Source: Erysipelotrichia bacterium (GTDB taxonomy: Bacteria > Bacillota_I > Bacilli_A > RFN20 > CAG-826). From it: a stretch of 52,348 nucleotides of DNA. The notes below the pieces were generated by a model, which was not told where the DNA came from, made no database searches, and was given only the letters and a program-made list of their open reading frames with translations. Position numbers and translations under genes: made by a program. Below, one piece after another: positions 1-10,780 of this stretch (position 1 is its first letter; each line of letters opens with the position of its first letter). The stretch covers positions 1 through 52,348 of the forward strand of contig JAAYJX010000110.1 in assembly GCA_012522695.1 (NCBI GenBank), read 5' to 3'.

Positions 1-2
1 CG

Positions 3-929
3 ATATTAGTTGGTGAAGATTTAATTAGCCTTCAGGACGTCAAAATGTTTATTCTTGATGAAGCTGATATGTTAATGGAGTTTGGTTATTTTAAAGAAAT
101 TGATTCCATTTTTCAATTATTTAAAAAAGCTTTACAAGTTATGGTTTTTTCCGCAACTTTTGCAGCGCATTTAAAAGTTCATTTAGAAAAATATGTTGGT
201 GCAAACTTTTCAATTGAAGTTAGCGAACAAAAAACAGCCGCCTTAGTTAAACATTACGCCCTTGATATTAAACATCAAGATCCTTTTAAAATGATTTTAA
301 CTTTTATTAAACAATATCGACCTTATTTATTAATTATTTTTGCTAATTTAAAAGAAGAAGTTGATAACATTAGTCGATATTTAAGTGAAAATAATTTAAA
401 ACACATTAAAATTCATGGTGATTTAAAAGCTCGCCAAAGAAAAGCTAGTTATAAAAAAATCTTAAGTGATGAATACCCAATTATTGTTGCAAGTGATTTA
501 GCAGCGCGTGGTTTAGATATTGATAACATTAGTGAAGTTTTAAATTACAATTTACCAAATGATTTAACTTACTACTTTCACCGAGCTGGACGGACTGGGC
601 GATTTTTTAGTGAAGGTAAATGTTTTAGTTTTTATAACGTCGACACTTTAAAACAAATTGAGCAACTAGAAAAACAAAATATAAATTTTACTTTTTTAGA
701 AATCAAAAATGATGAGTTTGTTATTAAAAAAGTTGATAAAGAGGAAAAAATATCAAAACAAGAAGACACTGAATATATCAAAAAGATTAAAAAGGTTGTT
801 ATAGAAACAAAAGGAAAAAAAGTACGACCTAATTATAAAAAGAAAATGAGACATTCGATTAAAAAGGTGACAAAAAAGTATCAACAAAATATTAAAAAAA
901 GACAAAAAAGAGAGGAAAAAAGAAAATGA
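3..929 (+). CDS. DEAD-box RNA helicase, 5' partial
   Basis: Frame is open from the window edge ([24 protein letters not shown]); DEAD motif, SAT motif, helicase C-terminal [11 protein letters not shown]...HRAGRTGR, basic tail. Stop TGA overlaps the next ATG. Confidence 0.9.
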   Translation: MLVGEDLISLQDVKMFILDEADMLMEFGYFKEIDSIFQLFKKALQVMVFSATFAAHLKVHLEKYVGANFSIEVSEQKTAALVKHYALDIKHQDPFKMILTFIKQYRPYLLIIFANLKEEVDNISRYLSENNLKHIKIHGDLKARQRKASYKKILSDEYPIIVASDLAARGLDIDNISEVLNYNLPNDLTYYFHRAGRTGRFFSEGKCFSFYNVDTLKQIEQLEKQNINFTFLEIKNDEFVIKKVDKEEKISKQEDTEYIKKIKKVVIETKGKKVRPNYKKKMRHSIKKVTKKYQQNIKKRQKREEKRK

Positions 930-1813
930 GTAAATTAATTATTGGCTCGCACGTTTCAATGTCAGCACCTAAATATTATTTAGGTAGTGTTGAGGAGGCC
1001 TTATCATATGGGGCAAATACGTTAATGATTTATACTGGCGCGCCACAAAATGCGATTCGTAAACCGGTGAGTGAATTAAATATTGAAGAAGGGAGAAAAT
1101 TACTTCTTGAACACGGAATTGATGAAAATAAAATTGTCGTCCACGCTCCATATATTATTAATATCGGTAATAAATTAAATCCACCAACTTATGAATCTTC
1201 AAAAGATTTTTTAGTTCAAGAATTAAAACGTGTTGCAGCGTTTGGACTTAGTATTTTAGTTCTTCATCCAGGTAGTCATTTAAAAAATGGAATTGAAATC
1301 GGCCTAACTTCAATCGTTGAGGCTTTAGATGAAGTTTTTTCTCGCGATGGCACAGATGTTAAGATTGCCCTAGAAACAATGGCAGGAAAAGGTAGTGAAG
1401 TTGGTAGTCGTTTTGAAGAAATTCAATATATTATTGAACATACCAAATATCCTCATCGCCTCGGTGTTTGTTTAGATACTTGTCATATTTCTGATGCTGG
1501 CTATAACGTTCATGATATCGAAGGTATTTTAAAAACCTTTGATGAAACTATTGGTCTAGATAAACTTCTTGTTCTTCATATTAACGATTCAAAAAACGAA
1601 CGCGGCGCACGTAAAGATCGTCACGCTAATATTGGATATGGTGAAGTCGGTTTTGAAACGACGCATGCTTATATCAAACACCCTTTATTAATGCATGTCC
1701 CCAAAATTTTAGAAACACCTTATATTAATGGTAAACCGCCTTATAAAATTGAAATTGAAATGCTTAAAAGCGGTCAATTCAAAGAAGGTTGGGTTGAAAA
1801 ATTTGATAATTAG
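926..1813 (+). CDS. nfo: Endonuclease IV (AP endonuclease)
   Basis: GSHVSMS N-terminus, [43 protein letters not shown] motifs. Confidence 0.93.
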   Translation: MSKLIIGSHVSMSAPKYYLGSVEEALSYGANTLMIYTGAPQNAIRKPVSELNIEEGRKLLLEHGIDENKIVVHAPYIINIGNKLNPPTYESSKDFLVQELKRVAAFGLSILVLHPGSHLKNGIEIGLTSIVEALDEVFSRDGTDVKIALETMAGKGSEVGSRFEEIQYIIEHTKYPHRLGVCLDTCHISDAGYNVHDIEGILKTFDETIGLDKLLVLHINDSKNERGARKDRHANIGYGEVGFETTHAYIKHPLLMHVPKILETPYINGKPPYKIEIEMLKSGQFKEGWVEKFDN

Positions 1814-2865
1814 TAATCTTTTTCGATTTCTTTAATTAATATCTCATAGGCTTCATCTTCAGAAACAGTTTTAATAACTTGTCCCTTTTTAAATAAAACC
1901 CATTTGTTTTTGCCGCCTGCTAAACCGTAGTCAGCATCTTTTGCTTCGCCTGGTCCGTTTACAACACAGCCCATCACTGCAACTTTTAAGGCTAAATTAC
2001 GTTTTTCTAAATAAGTTAGAACTTTTTTAGCCATTTTAACGACATCAACTTCAGTTCGTCCACACGTCGGACAAGAAATAATTGTTGGATAGTTAGGATA
2101 TAAATTTAAATCATGCAATAAACGTTTGGCCGCAATAATTTCTTCTTTTGGTTCATCACTTAGTGAAATGCGAATCGTATCGCCAATACCTTCACTTAAA
2201 AGCGGTGCTAGGCCGGCTACAGAGCGGATTAAACCGATATCCTTAGGTCCGGCTTCAGTTATCCCTAAATGTAAGGGGTAGGGGAAAATATCTTTTGCGA
2301 GTCGATATGCTTCAATTGTCGATAAAACGTCCGATCCTTTTAAAGATACAACAATCTCATAAAAATTGAAGTTTTCTAAAATCGCAATTTGTTTTTTAGC
2401 TGAATGAAGAAGTTTTTCGCTAAGACTAACGCCTTCTAAACTCGCACTTTCTTTGTCTAAAGAACCAAAATTAACACCAACTCGAATTGGAACTTTGTAC
2501 TTTTTACAAAGTTGAACGATTTCTTTGATTTTATTTGGATCACTAATATTACCAGGATTAAGGCGAATTTTATCCGCTCCGTTTTCAAGAGCTAAAAGCG
2601 CCAACTTATAATCAAAATGAATATCAGCAACAATTGGGATAATCGTTTGTTTTTTAATTTCTTTTAAAGCATAAGCATCATCTTGATCTAAAATTGAAAC
2701 GCGCATTAAAGAAGCTCCTAATAAAGCGGCTTCGTTAATTTGCTTAACGACTTCTTTTATTTTTGAAGTTTTTATATTACACATCGACTGAATTAAAACT
2801 TTATTTTGTCCACCAAGAGGGACACCGGCAATGTTAAGTTGTTTTGTTTTAATTCGTGGAAGCAT
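1810..2865 (-). CDS. ispG: 4-hydroxy-3-methylbut-2-enyl diphosphate synthase
   Basis: [49 protein letters not shown] iron-sulfur Cys motifs. Confidence 0.93.
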   Translation of the reverse strand: MLPRIKTKQLNIAGVPLGGQNKVLIQSMCNIKTSKIKEVVKQINEAALLGASLMRVSILDQDDAYALKEIKKQTIIPIVADIHFDYKLALLALENGADKIRLNPGNISDPNKIKEIVQLCKKYKVPIRVGVNFGSLDKESASLEGVSLSEKLLHSAKKQIAILENFNFYEIVVSLKGSDVLSTIEAYRLAKDIFPYPLHLGITEAGPKDIGLIRSVAGLAPLLSEGIGDTIRISLSDEPKEEIIAAKRLLHDLNLYPNYPTIISCPTCGRTEVDVVKMAKKVLTYLEKRNLALKVAVMGCVVNGPGEAKDADYGLAGGKNKWVLFKKGQVIKTVSEDEAYEILIKEIEKDY

Positions 2866-2959
2866 AATTACATATAATTATAACATTAGATATATTTTAA
2901 TAGAAATCTTTATTTTCTTATGGTATTATTGATTAGCAAAATGAGAAGAGGTAGATTAA

Positions 2960-3109
2960 ATGCGCGACAATTTTATATTAAGATGTACGGAATGTAATGA
3001 AGAAAATTATCTAGCTGATAAAAACAAAAAAACAAAACCAGAACGTTTAGAAAAAAAGAAATATTGCTCACGTTGTAATAAACATACTCTCCATCGTGAG
3101 AAAAAATAA
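2960..3109 (+). CDS. rpmG: 50S ribosomal protein L33 (missing from ORF track because short)
   Basis: My translation [49 protein letters not shown], 49 aa, two CxxC zinc motifs. Confidence 0.93.
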   Translation: MRDNFILRCTECNEENYLADKNKKTKPERLEKKKYCSRCNKHTLHREKK

Positions 3110-3125
3110 ATAGGTTTTTAATTAA

Positions 3126-3773
3126 ATGTTTATTCATTCGATTTTTGGCGAAGGCCATAGTTGTAATAGTTTTCTTTTAGTAGATAAAAAAACCTCAAAA
3201 GCAATTATTATTGATCCAGGTTTAAACGGGCAAAAGATTTTATCTTTTTTAGAAGAAAATCAAATAGAAGTTGAAAATATATTATTAACACATGGTCACT
3301 TTGACCATATTGAAGAAGTTCCCCTTATTTTAGAACAATTTCCTCAAGCTAAAGTTTATTTACATGAATTAGAAAAAGAATTTTTGCTAGATTCAAAACT
3401 TAATTGTTCGGCTTTTGTTCATTTTAGTCATAAAGTCGAAATTAATATCGACCCAGTTTTAATTTCAAAGGGTGAAAAAATAAAGTTTGGTCAACATATA
3501 ATTAAAATTAAACATACGCCGTTTCATACTCGAGGTAGTGTGAGTTACTACATAGAAGATATAAACGCATTATTTGGTGGTGATACTTTATTTAAAGGCG
3601 CGATCGGAAGAAGCGACTTACCAACTGGTGATCCATTTTTAGTTTATAAAAGCCTTAGTAAAATAAGAGCGCTTCCTCCAGAAACTGTTATTTATCCAGG
3701 ACACGGACCTTTAACAACAATAGAAGACGAAGCAAAAAACAACGTTTTTTTACTAAGTAAAGTTGGAATTTAA
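3126..3773 (+). CDS. MBL-fold metallo-hydrolase (glyoxalase II-like)
   Basis: THGHFDHIEE, HTPFHTRGSVSYY, FGGDTLF, YPGHGPLTT metal-binding motifs. Confidence 0.85.
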   Translation: MFIHSIFGEGHSCNSFLLVDKKTSKAIIIDPGLNGQKILSFLEENQIEVENILLTHGHFDHIEEVPLILEQFPQAKVYLHELEKEFLLDSKLNCSAFVHFSHKVEINIDPVLISKGEKIKFGQHIIKIKHTPFHTRGSVSYYIEDINALFGGDTLFKGAIGRSDLPTGDPFLVYKSLSKIRALPPETVIYPGHGPLTTIEDEAKNNVFLLSKVGI

Positions 3774-3817
3774 GACGCAAATTTGCTAAAATAAAGAGTT
3801 GATAGGAGAGAAAAAGT

Positions 3818-4375
3818 ATGATTAACGTTACAGAATTAAGACCAGGTAATTACTTTATTGATGAAGGCGTTTTATATTTAGTTCTTGATATTTTACTTAA
3901 TAAAACAGCGATGCGAAAAATGGTTGCAAAAATTAAAGCCAAGAATTTAAGAACGGGTGCTATTTTAGATTTATCACGCAATAGTGGCTATTTAGTTGAA
4001 CCAGTGCGTTTAGATAAAAAGAAGATGACATATTTGTACGATACAGATAATACACTCGTTTTTATGGATCAAGTTACATTTGATCAAATCGAATTAGAAA
4101 AAGACAAAATGGTATGGGAAAGAAATTTTCTTGTAAGTAATGCTGAAATTGAAATTTTAGCTTACGAAGATGAAATTTTAGGTTTATCACTTCCACCAAA
4201 AGTTGCCTTAGAAATTATTGAATGTGAACCAGCTGTTCGTGGTGATACAGTTAATAAGGCAATGAAAGATGCTATTTTAGAAACAGGCTTAAAATTACGT
4301 GTCCCGCTTTTTATTGAAAGTGGTGAGACGATTTTAGTTAGAACTGATAACGGCCAATACGACGGTCGTGCTTAG
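3818..4375 (+). CDS. efp: Elongation factor P, divergent tip loop
   Basis: NLRTGAI, MTYLYDTDNTLVFMD, GLSLPPKVALEIIECEPAVRGDTVNKAMKDAILETGLKLRVPLFI, C-terminal DNGQYDGRA; 185 aa. Confidence 0.92.
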   Translation: MINVTELRPGNYFIDEGVLYLVLDILLNKTAMRKMVAKIKAKNLRTGAILDLSRNSGYLVEPVRLDKKKMTYLYDTDNTLVFMDQVTFDQIELEKDKMVWERNFLVSNAEIEILAYEDEILGLSLPPKVALEIIECEPAVRGDTVNKAMKDAILETGLKLRVPLFIESGETILVRTDNGQYDGRA

Positions 4376-4390
4376 GAAAGGGGAAATATT

Positions 4391-4606
4391 ATGCCAACAT
4401 GGTCATGGATTATGTTAATTATCTTAGCCCTCATCGGCGGGCTCGTCGGAGGATTTTTTGGCTCCCGTTGGTTGTTTAAAAGAGAGCTTGAAAAAAACCC
4501 ACCAATTAATGAAAATATGATTCGCGCAATGTTTACTTCAATGGGTCGAAAACCTAGTGAAGCACAAATTCGTGCAGTCATGAACAACATGAAAAAACAC
4601 CAATAA
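4391..4606 (+). CDS. YneF-family small membrane protein
   Basis: N-terminal TM helix GGLVGGFFGSRW, then KELEKNPPINENMIRAMFTSMGRKPSEAQIRAVM. Confidence 0.8.
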   Translation: MPTWSWIMLIILALIGGLVGGFFGSRWLFKRELEKNPPINENMIRAMFTSMGRKPSEAQIRAVMNNMKKHQ

Positions 4607-4626
4607 GATGTTTAAACAAAGCTAAA

Positions 4627-4656
4627 GAAGGAGTGCGAATATGCACTTCTTTTTTT
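4627..4656 (+). terminator. Putative Rho-independent terminator after the yneF-like gene
   Basis: Inverted repeat GAGTGC...GCACT(TC) followed by a T tract. Confidence 0.6.
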
Positions 4657-4817
4657 ATTAACTTTCTCCTTAAAAAATTAACCTTCAATTAAAAATATCT
4701 TTTACTTTTGTCAATGAAAAATATCGATAGCATCTAAGTTTTTTATTAACATTGACTCTTATATAGAAGTTGTGCACAATAGTAAAAACTACTAATAATA
4801 TACTAATTTATTACTAA

Positions 4818-5531
4818 TTATTTCATCCATTTAACAGTTGGTTCTTCATTATTTTTAAGACGAGTGATGTTTTCTTTATGACGAATAAAAATTAAAACCG
4901 CCATTAATAAAACGATGAGTGCATATTCCCAAGAGGGGATAAAAAGTAGGTCTTTACCCCACATTAAAAGAGCGCTGGCGTCAGCGTTAAATAAACTTAA
5001 AAAGAACATAAACCAAGCTGCAAGAGTAATACTTACAGCACTAACTAAAGATGATAAAGAAACGATTTTTTTCCACTTTAAAACAGCAAAGAAAATTAAG
5101 CCAAGAAGTGTAACAAACCAGCTAGTAGTAATTATAAAACCAGCAACAGTTGAAACAGCTTTCCCGCCTTTAAATTTTGCGTAGACTGGGTAACAATGAC
5201 CAAGCGTTGCACCAAAAGAAGCTAAATAATAAAAGAGGATTCCGTTTTGATAAAGGGAAAAATAAGTTTCAAGTTTTGTTATTTTAATAAGAAAAAAGAC
5301 AAGCCATAAAGCAATAATACTTTTAATAACGTCAACAATCATAACAATTAAGCCAATTTTTATTCCCCAAATACGACCAGCGTTCGTTCCGCCAGCGTTT
5401 TTTGAGCCAAAATCACGAGGGTCTTGTTTGAATAAAACTTTGCCAAGAATTATTGCTGTTGGAAAAGCACCAATAAAATATCCAATTATTATTGATCCTA
5501 ATGCTACACCTATATTATAAATAATATCCAT
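4818..5531 (-). CDS. plsY: Glycerol-3-phosphate acyltransferase PlsY
   Basis: GSKNAGGTNAGRIWG, GHCYPVYAKFKGGKAVST, multiple TM helices. Confidence 0.9.
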   Translation of the reverse strand: MDIIYNIGVALGSIIIGYFIGAFPTAIILGKVLFKQDPRDFGSKNAGGTNAGRIWGIKIGLIVMIVDVIKSIIALWLVFFLIKITKLETYFSLYQNGILFYYLASFGATLGHCYPVYAKFKGGKAVSTVAGFIITTSWFVTLLGLIFFAVLKWKKIVSLSSLVSAVSITLAAWFMFFLSLFNADASALLMWGKDLLFIPSWEYALIVLLMAVLIFIRHKENITRLKNNEEPTVKWMK

Positions 5532-5571
5532 CTTTTTTCTTGTCTTTAATGCTTAATATTATATATAAGTA

Positions 5572-5602
5572 TTGTAGCAAAGGGAAATTATTTTGCTATA
5601 AT
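5572..5602 (+). promoter_or_regulatory. Putative sigma-A promoter of parE
   Basis: TTGTAG and extended -10 TTTTGCTATAAT; the -10 lies only about 12 nt upstream of the annotated ATG. Confidence 0.35.
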
Positions 5603-5613
5603 ACAAGGTTGTA

Positions 5614-7593
5614 ATGACAAAAATAAAAAAACAAACAAAGAAAATAACCGAGGTAAAGAAAGTGACAAAGAGCAATTACACAGCAAAAGACATTGACTTA
5701 CTCGAAGGTTTAAGTGGCGTTCGCAAACGTCCAGCAATGTATATTGGTTCGACTAATTTATACGGACTTCATCACTTAGTATGGGAAGTTGTTGATAATG
5801 GAATTGATGAAGCTTTATCAGGATATGGAAGTCGAATTACAATTATTATTCATAAAGACGGTTCGCTTTCTGTTCAAGACGAAGGACGAGGAATTCCGGT
5901 TGATCTTCATGCAAAAGCTAAAGTACCAGCTGTTCAACTAATTTTTTCAACACTTCATTCAGGTGGTAAATTTTCAAGTGCAGTTTATAAAACAAGTGCT
6001 GGCCTTCACGGTGTTGGCGCAGCAGTGACAAATGCCTTAAGTGAATATTTAGACGTAACAGTTTATCGTGATCAAACAATATACCATCTTCGATTCGAAG
6101 ATGGAGGCAAACTCGTTACTCCCTTAGAAGAATTAGGAAAAACGACAAAACATGGAACGTTAGTTCGTTTTAAACCTGATTCAAAAATTTTTCCAAGTGT
6201 CGAATTTAAATGGGAAACAATATATAACCGTTTACAAGAAAACGCTTTTTTAATGAAACGCGTTCGCTTCATACTTAAGGATGAAAGAAGTGATCTTTCT
6301 CATGAATTTTATTATCCTAACGGGATTAGAGAATACGTTGCAACCTTAACAGAAAACAAAAAAGCAATTGGGCCTATTTTGTTTTTTGAAGATGAAGTTA
6401 ATGAAATTAAAATTGAATGTGCTCTTCAATATTGTCAAGACGATTATAACGAATCAATTTACTCTTATGCTAATAACGTTCGAACAATTGAAGGTGGTAC
6501 ACATGAGACCGGTTTCCGTTTAGGTCTTACAAGAGTAATTAATGATTTCGTTAGTGAACATAACTTACTTAAAGGCAAGGCAAAACTTGAGGGTAGTGAT
6601 ATTCGCGAAGGCTTAACTGCAATTATATCCTTAAGAATTGCTGAAGAATTAAATCAATTTGAAGGTCAAACAAAAACAAAACTTGGCACACCAATTGCTA
6701 CTCCAGCGATGAATAACTTTATTTATAGTAAGCTTGCTTACTATTTAAACGAAAATAAGGAATATGCAGTTAATTTAATTAAGAAAATTAGTGATGCGCG
6801 AGACGCTCGTCTTGCTGCTAGAAAAGCTAAAGAAGAAGCTAGAAAAACAAAAAAAGTTAAAAATGAGCTCATAATAAGTGACAAATTAACACCTGCTCAA
6901 TCGAAGGAGTATGGATTAAATGAACTTTTTATTGTTGAAGGTGAATCTGCTGGTGGTACGGCAAGAAAAGGTCGAGACCGTGTTCATCAAGCTATTTTAC
7001 CACTTCGTGGTAAGCCGCTTAATACTGATAATGTGACGATGGAAAGAATGTTAAAAAACGAAGAATTTGCAACAATTATTTCCTCAATTGGTGCTGGAGT
7101 TGGTAGCCATTTTGACTTAGAAGATGCTAAATATGGCAAAATAATTATCATGACTGACGCTGATACTGATGGTGCGCATATTCAAACATTATTATTAACA
7201 TTTTTCTATCACTATATGCGTCCTCTTATCGTTAAGGGCAAAGTTTTTGTTGCTGTTCCGCCTTTATATCGAGTTTATAAAGAGGCAAATAAGAAGCTCA
7301 CATATCGGTATGCTTGGAATGATAAAGATTTAGAAAAAGCAAAAAAAGAAATAGGTGCTGGTTATAAAATTTCACGTTATAAAGGGCTTGGAGAAATGGA
7401 TGCAGAACAGCTTTGGGAAACGACAATGAATCCAAAAACAAGGCAACTAATTCGCGTCAAAATTATTGATCCTTTAATCGTTGAAAATCGTGTTAGTGTT
7501 TTAATGGGAAAAGACGCTTCAAGGCGACGTAAATGGGTTGAAGAAAATGTTGACTTTTCACTTGAAGATACTTTTTTAGAGGAAATTAGATAA
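5614..7593 (+). CDS. parE: DNA topoisomerase IV subunit B
   Basis: GVRKRPAMYIGST, VVDNGIDEA, QDEGRGIPVDLH, GLHGVGAAVTNALS, IVEGESAGGTARKGRDR, MTDADTDGAHI; followed by parC. Confidence 0.93.
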   Translation: MTKIKKQTKKITEVKKVTKSNYTAKDIDLLEGLSGVRKRPAMYIGSTNLYGLHHLVWEVVDNGIDEALSGYGSRITIIIHKDGSLSVQDEGRGIPVDLHAKAKVPAVQLIFSTLHSGGKFSSAVYKTSAGLHGVGAAVTNALSEYLDVTVYRDQTIYHLRFEDGGKLVTPLEELGKTTKHGTLVRFKPDSKIFPSVEFKWETIYNRLQENAFLMKRVRFILKDERSDLSHEFYYPNGIREYVATLTENKKAIGPILFFEDEVNEIKIECALQYCQDDYNESIYSYANNVRTIEGGTHETGFRLGLTRVINDFVSEHNLLKGKAKLEGSDIREGLTAIISLRIAEELNQFEGQTKTKLGTPIATPAMNNFIYSKLAYYLNENKEYAVNLIKKISDARDARLAARKAKEEARKTKKVKNELIISDKLTPAQSKEYGLNELFIVEGESAGGTARKGRDRVHQAILPLRGKPLNTDNVTMERMLKNEEFATIISSIGAGVGSHFDLEDAKYGKIIIMTDADTDGAHIQTLLLTFFYHYMRPLIVKGKVFVAVPPLYRVYKEANKKLTYRYAWNDKDLEKAKKEIGAGYKISRYKGLGEMDAEQLWETTMNPKTRQLIRVKIIDPLIVENRVSVLMGKDASRRRKWVEENVDFSLEDTFLEEIR

Positions 7594-10208
7594 TGGCAAA
7601 AAAAGTAGTAAAAAAAGTTGAAAAAAAGGTAGAAATCGATAAAAAACCCGCGTTTCGCGAGAAAATTTCAAATCGTCCGCTTGAAGAAGTAATGGGCGAG
7701 AGGTATGCTTCTTATGCAAAATATGTTATTCAGGACCGAGCTATTCCTGATGTTCGTGATGGTTTAAAACCTGTCCAAAGAAGAATTATATATTCGATGT
7801 ATGAATCTGGAAATACATCTTCAAAAGCAATGCGAAAATGTGCTCATACAGTTGGGGCTGTGATGGGGAAATATCACCCTCATGGCGACACGTCAATTTA
7901 TGATGCTTTAACACGGATGTCGCAAGATTGGAAAGTTCGTGTTCCCTTAATTGATTTTCAAGGAAATAACGGTAGTATTGACGGTGACGTGGCTGCAGCA
8001 TATCGCTATACTGAATCGCGTCTAAGTGAAATTGCTGAAGAGTTAACACGTGATTTAGAAAAGAAAACAGTTGATTTTAATTTAACGTTTGATGATAGTG
8101 ATTTTGAGCCAAGTGTTTTACCAGCACGTTTTCCAAATCTTCTTGTCAATGGTAGTGAAGGTATTGCAGTGGCCCTAGCTACAGAAATTCCTCCACATAA
8201 CTTAAATGAAGTTATTGATGCTGTTATTTATCGTTTAACACACGTTCGAACAACGATTGATGATTTAATGCAGTTTATTAAAGGACCTGATTTTCCTACT
8301 GGTGGTGAAATTTTCGTTAGTGATGGCCTTAAAAATATATATGAAACAGGACGCGGGCGTATTGAAGTTGTCGCTAAAACTGAGATTATTAATGAGAAAG
8401 ATAAAAAACAACTTATTTTTACAGAAATACCATATAAGACAGTTAAAATTTCTTTAGTATACGAATTAGATAAAATTCGTCATAGTAAAGCAATTGATGG
8501 ACTCATTGAAGTACGTGATGAATCAGACCGTAACGGTTTAAGAATTGTTGTTGACTTAAAAAAAGACGCTAAGCCTGATGTCATTCTTGCTTATATTTTT
8601 AATAAAACACAATTAAAAAGTTCGTATTCTTCAAATATGGTAGCAATCGTTAATGGTAGACCAAAAACACTTAATCTTTTGCAAATGATTGATGCCTACA
8701 TCGAACATCAAGTTGACGTCATAACTAGACGGTCGCAATTTGATTTGGCTAAAAGCCAAAGACGTCTTCATATTGTTGATGGTTTAATTAAGGCTATTTC
8801 AATTGTTGATCAAATTGTTGCGACAATTAGATCTTCAAAAGATAAAGCTAATGCGAAAGAAAACTTACAAAAAAAATATGAATTTAGTGAAGAGCAAAGT
8901 GAAGCAATTGTCATGCTCCAACTTTATAAATTATCAAATACTGATATTTCGACATTAGTTAAAGAAAAAGCATCTTTAGAAAAATCAATTACGACTTTAG
9001 AAGGTATTTTAAGTGATCGGAAAAAATTAGATCGTGTTTTAATTAGAGATTTAAAAGAAATTGCTGCAAAATACGGCACACCAAGAAGAACACAAATCGT
9101 TGAAAAAGATATTAATTTGACGATTGATAAAAGAGATTTAATTGCAAAAGAAGAAGTAATTATTACTGTCACTCGTGATGGTTATATTAAACGTTCAACG
9201 ATTAAATCATATCGGGGAAGTGGACTTGCTTCGATGCCAGGTCTTAAAGAAGACGATATACTTGTATATCGTGGCCAAGCAATGACGACCGATTTTATGC
9301 TTGTTTTTACGAATCTTGGAAATTATTTATACATCCCGATTCACGAAATAATTGATACTAAATGGCGTGAAGAAGGTAAGCATATTAGTTACTTAATTTC
9401 ACTAGAAAATAAAGAAAAAATAATTTGTGCTTTTGCCGTTCAAAAGTTCCGTGATGATTTATATTTAATGCTCGTTAGTAAAAAAGGGCAAATTAAGCGT
9501 GTCGCCTTAGATCAATTCGTCGTTGTTCGTTATGCTCGACCAATTTTAGCGATGAAATTATTAAAAGATGACGAATTAGTCGATGTTGTTTTAACAAATG
9601 GTAATAATAACGTTTTAGTTTTAACATCTTCTGGTGGCTCACTTTTAATTAATGAAAATGAAGTTAGTACAGCGAGTTTAAGATCAGGTGGAGTTAAAGT
9701 CGTTAGTGAACTTAAAAAAGATTTAATTGTTAAATTATTAACGTTTGATTTAGAAGAAAAAGCTAAGATAGCTTTATTAACACATGCTGGCCATGTTCGG
9801 ATTTATGATTATTTAAATACGCCTATATCTTCAAGACTAAGCAAAGCCACGCCTATTTATCCTTGTTTTAAAAATGATCTTCATCGTTTAATTTACGCCG
9901 TAAAGATTAAACCTAGTGATAAAGAAATTAATTTACAAGTCCAGGCTAATAATAAGCAAGTTACAACGATAACGATTGATGATTTTTATATTACACCACG
10001 AAACCGTTATGCTCGGGCTAATGTAACATTACCAAGACGTTCCCATTTAAACATCGTTTTTCGAGAAGATGATATTTTAATTGATAAAAAAATCGTTGCT
10101 TTAAAGCCACCTTTAAAAGAAGAAGAAATCAAAGTTGAAAACTTAAAAGAGGCGAAGAAAAAAGATTACGAGCAAATTTCTATTTTCGAAGACGATGAAA
10201 ATAAATAG
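7593..10208 (+). CDS. parC: DNA topoisomerase IV subunit A
   Basis: YASYAKYVIQDRAIPDVRDGLKPVQRRIIYSM, AHTVGAVMGKYHPHGDTSIYDA, AAYRYTESRLS. Confidence 0.93.
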   Translation: MAKKVVKKVEKKVEIDKKPAFREKISNRPLEEVMGERYASYAKYVIQDRAIPDVRDGLKPVQRRIIYSMYESGNTSSKAMRKCAHTVGAVMGKYHPHGDTSIYDALTRMSQDWKVRVPLIDFQGNNGSIDGDVAAAYRYTESRLSEIAEELTRDLEKKTVDFNLTFDDSDFEPSVLPARFPNLLVNGSEGIAVALATEIPPHNLNEVIDAVIYRLTHVRTTIDDLMQFIKGPDFPTGGEIFVSDGLKNIYETGRGRIEVVAKTEIINEKDKKQLIFTEIPYKTVKISLVYELDKIRHSKAIDGLIEVRDESDRNGLRIVVDLKKDAKPDVILAYIFNKTQLKSSYSSNMVAIVNGRPKTLNLLQMIDAYIEHQVDVITRRSQFDLAKSQRRLHIVDGLIKAISIVDQIVATIRSSKDKANAKENLQKKYEFSEEQSEAIVMLQLYKLSNTDISTLVKEKASLEKSITTLEGILSDRKKLDRVLIRDLKEIAAKYGTPRRTQIVEKDINLTIDKRDLIAKEEVIITVTRDGYIKRSTIKSYRGSGLASMPGLKEDDILVYRGQAMTTDFMLVFTNLGNYLYIPIHEIIDTKWREEGKHISYLISLENKEKIICAFAVQKFRDDLYLMLVSKKGQIKRVALDQFVVVRYARPILAMKLLKDDELVDVVLTNGNNNVLVLTSSGGSLLINENEVSTASLRSGGVKVVSELKKDLIVKLLTFDLEEKAKIALLTHAGHVRIYDYLNTPISSRLSKATPIYPCFKNDLHRLIYAVKIKPSDKEINLQVQANNKQVTTITIDDFYITPRNRYARANVTLPRRSHLNIVFREDDILIDKKIVALKPPLKEEEIKVENLKEAKKKDYEQISIFEDDENK

Positions 10209-10258
10209 TGAGAGTTATAAAGATTCATTTTTCACTCAATTTTAAGTAAAATATAAAT

Positions 10259-10780
10259 ATGAATAAAAACTTTATACCTTTTTGTGTAGCAAAAAGTATT
10301 TACGACCTTCCTCTTACTTTTTATCATAAACATCATATTAAAACCGTTTTTGTTGATTTAGATAACACACTTGATGCTTATAATAAATTAAATCCCTCAT
10401 CTCGAGCAATTAATTTAGTTAATAACTTTAAGAAAGAAAAAATAAATGTTATTATTGTATCAAATAATAAATTAAGTAGGGTTCGTCCTTATGCGAGTAA
10501 ATTAGATGTTCCTTTTCTTAACTCGTTAAGAAAGCCACTTTTATACAAAATGCGGCGCTTTCTAAAAAAAGAAAAGATTAAGATTGATGAAGCAATTTTA
10601 ATTGGCGATCAACTAATTACTGATATTTTATTTGCTAATCGTTTGAAAATGAAAAACGTCCTTGTCGCAAAACTTGTTAAAGAAGATCAATGGACAACTA
10701 AAATTAATCGCCTTTTTGATAAAAGAAGATATAAAAAATTACAAAAACAACAATTATTAGTTAGTTGGGAGGAAAAATAG
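10259..10780 (+). CDS. yqeG: YqeG family HAD-superfamily phosphatase
   Basis: VFVDLDNTLDAYN, VSNNK, IGDQLITDILFANR; upstream of yqeH as in Bacilli. Confidence 0.88.
   Translation: MNKNFIPFCVAKSIYDLPLTFYHKHHIKTVFVDLDNTLDAYNKLNPSSRAINLVNNFKKEKINVIIVSNNKLSRVRPYASKLDVPFLNSLRKPLLYKMRRFLKKEKIKIDEAILIGDQLITDILFANRLKMKNVLVAKLVKEDQWTTKINRLFDKRRYKKLQKQQLLVSWEEK

Noticed and set aside
969-1151. Antisense ORFs in the track (also 4372-4590, 4915-5184, 7786-8049, 8924-9172, 14930-15145, 15931-16161, 23017-23253, 28457-28711 and similar)
   Set aside because: They overlap well-supported genes on the other strand or in another frame and their translations look like shadow sequences without recognisable motifs.
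2973-3158. 61-aa minus ORF over the L33 region
   Set aside because: rpmG on the + strand (2960-3109) explains the sequence.
7441-7700. Possible AGG (Arg to Met) recoding as reported in some uncultivated Bacilli
   Set aside because: AGG falls at conserved Arg positions, e.g. ParE NPKT[AGG]QL and ParC MGE[AGG]YASY, so standard Arg decoding fits.
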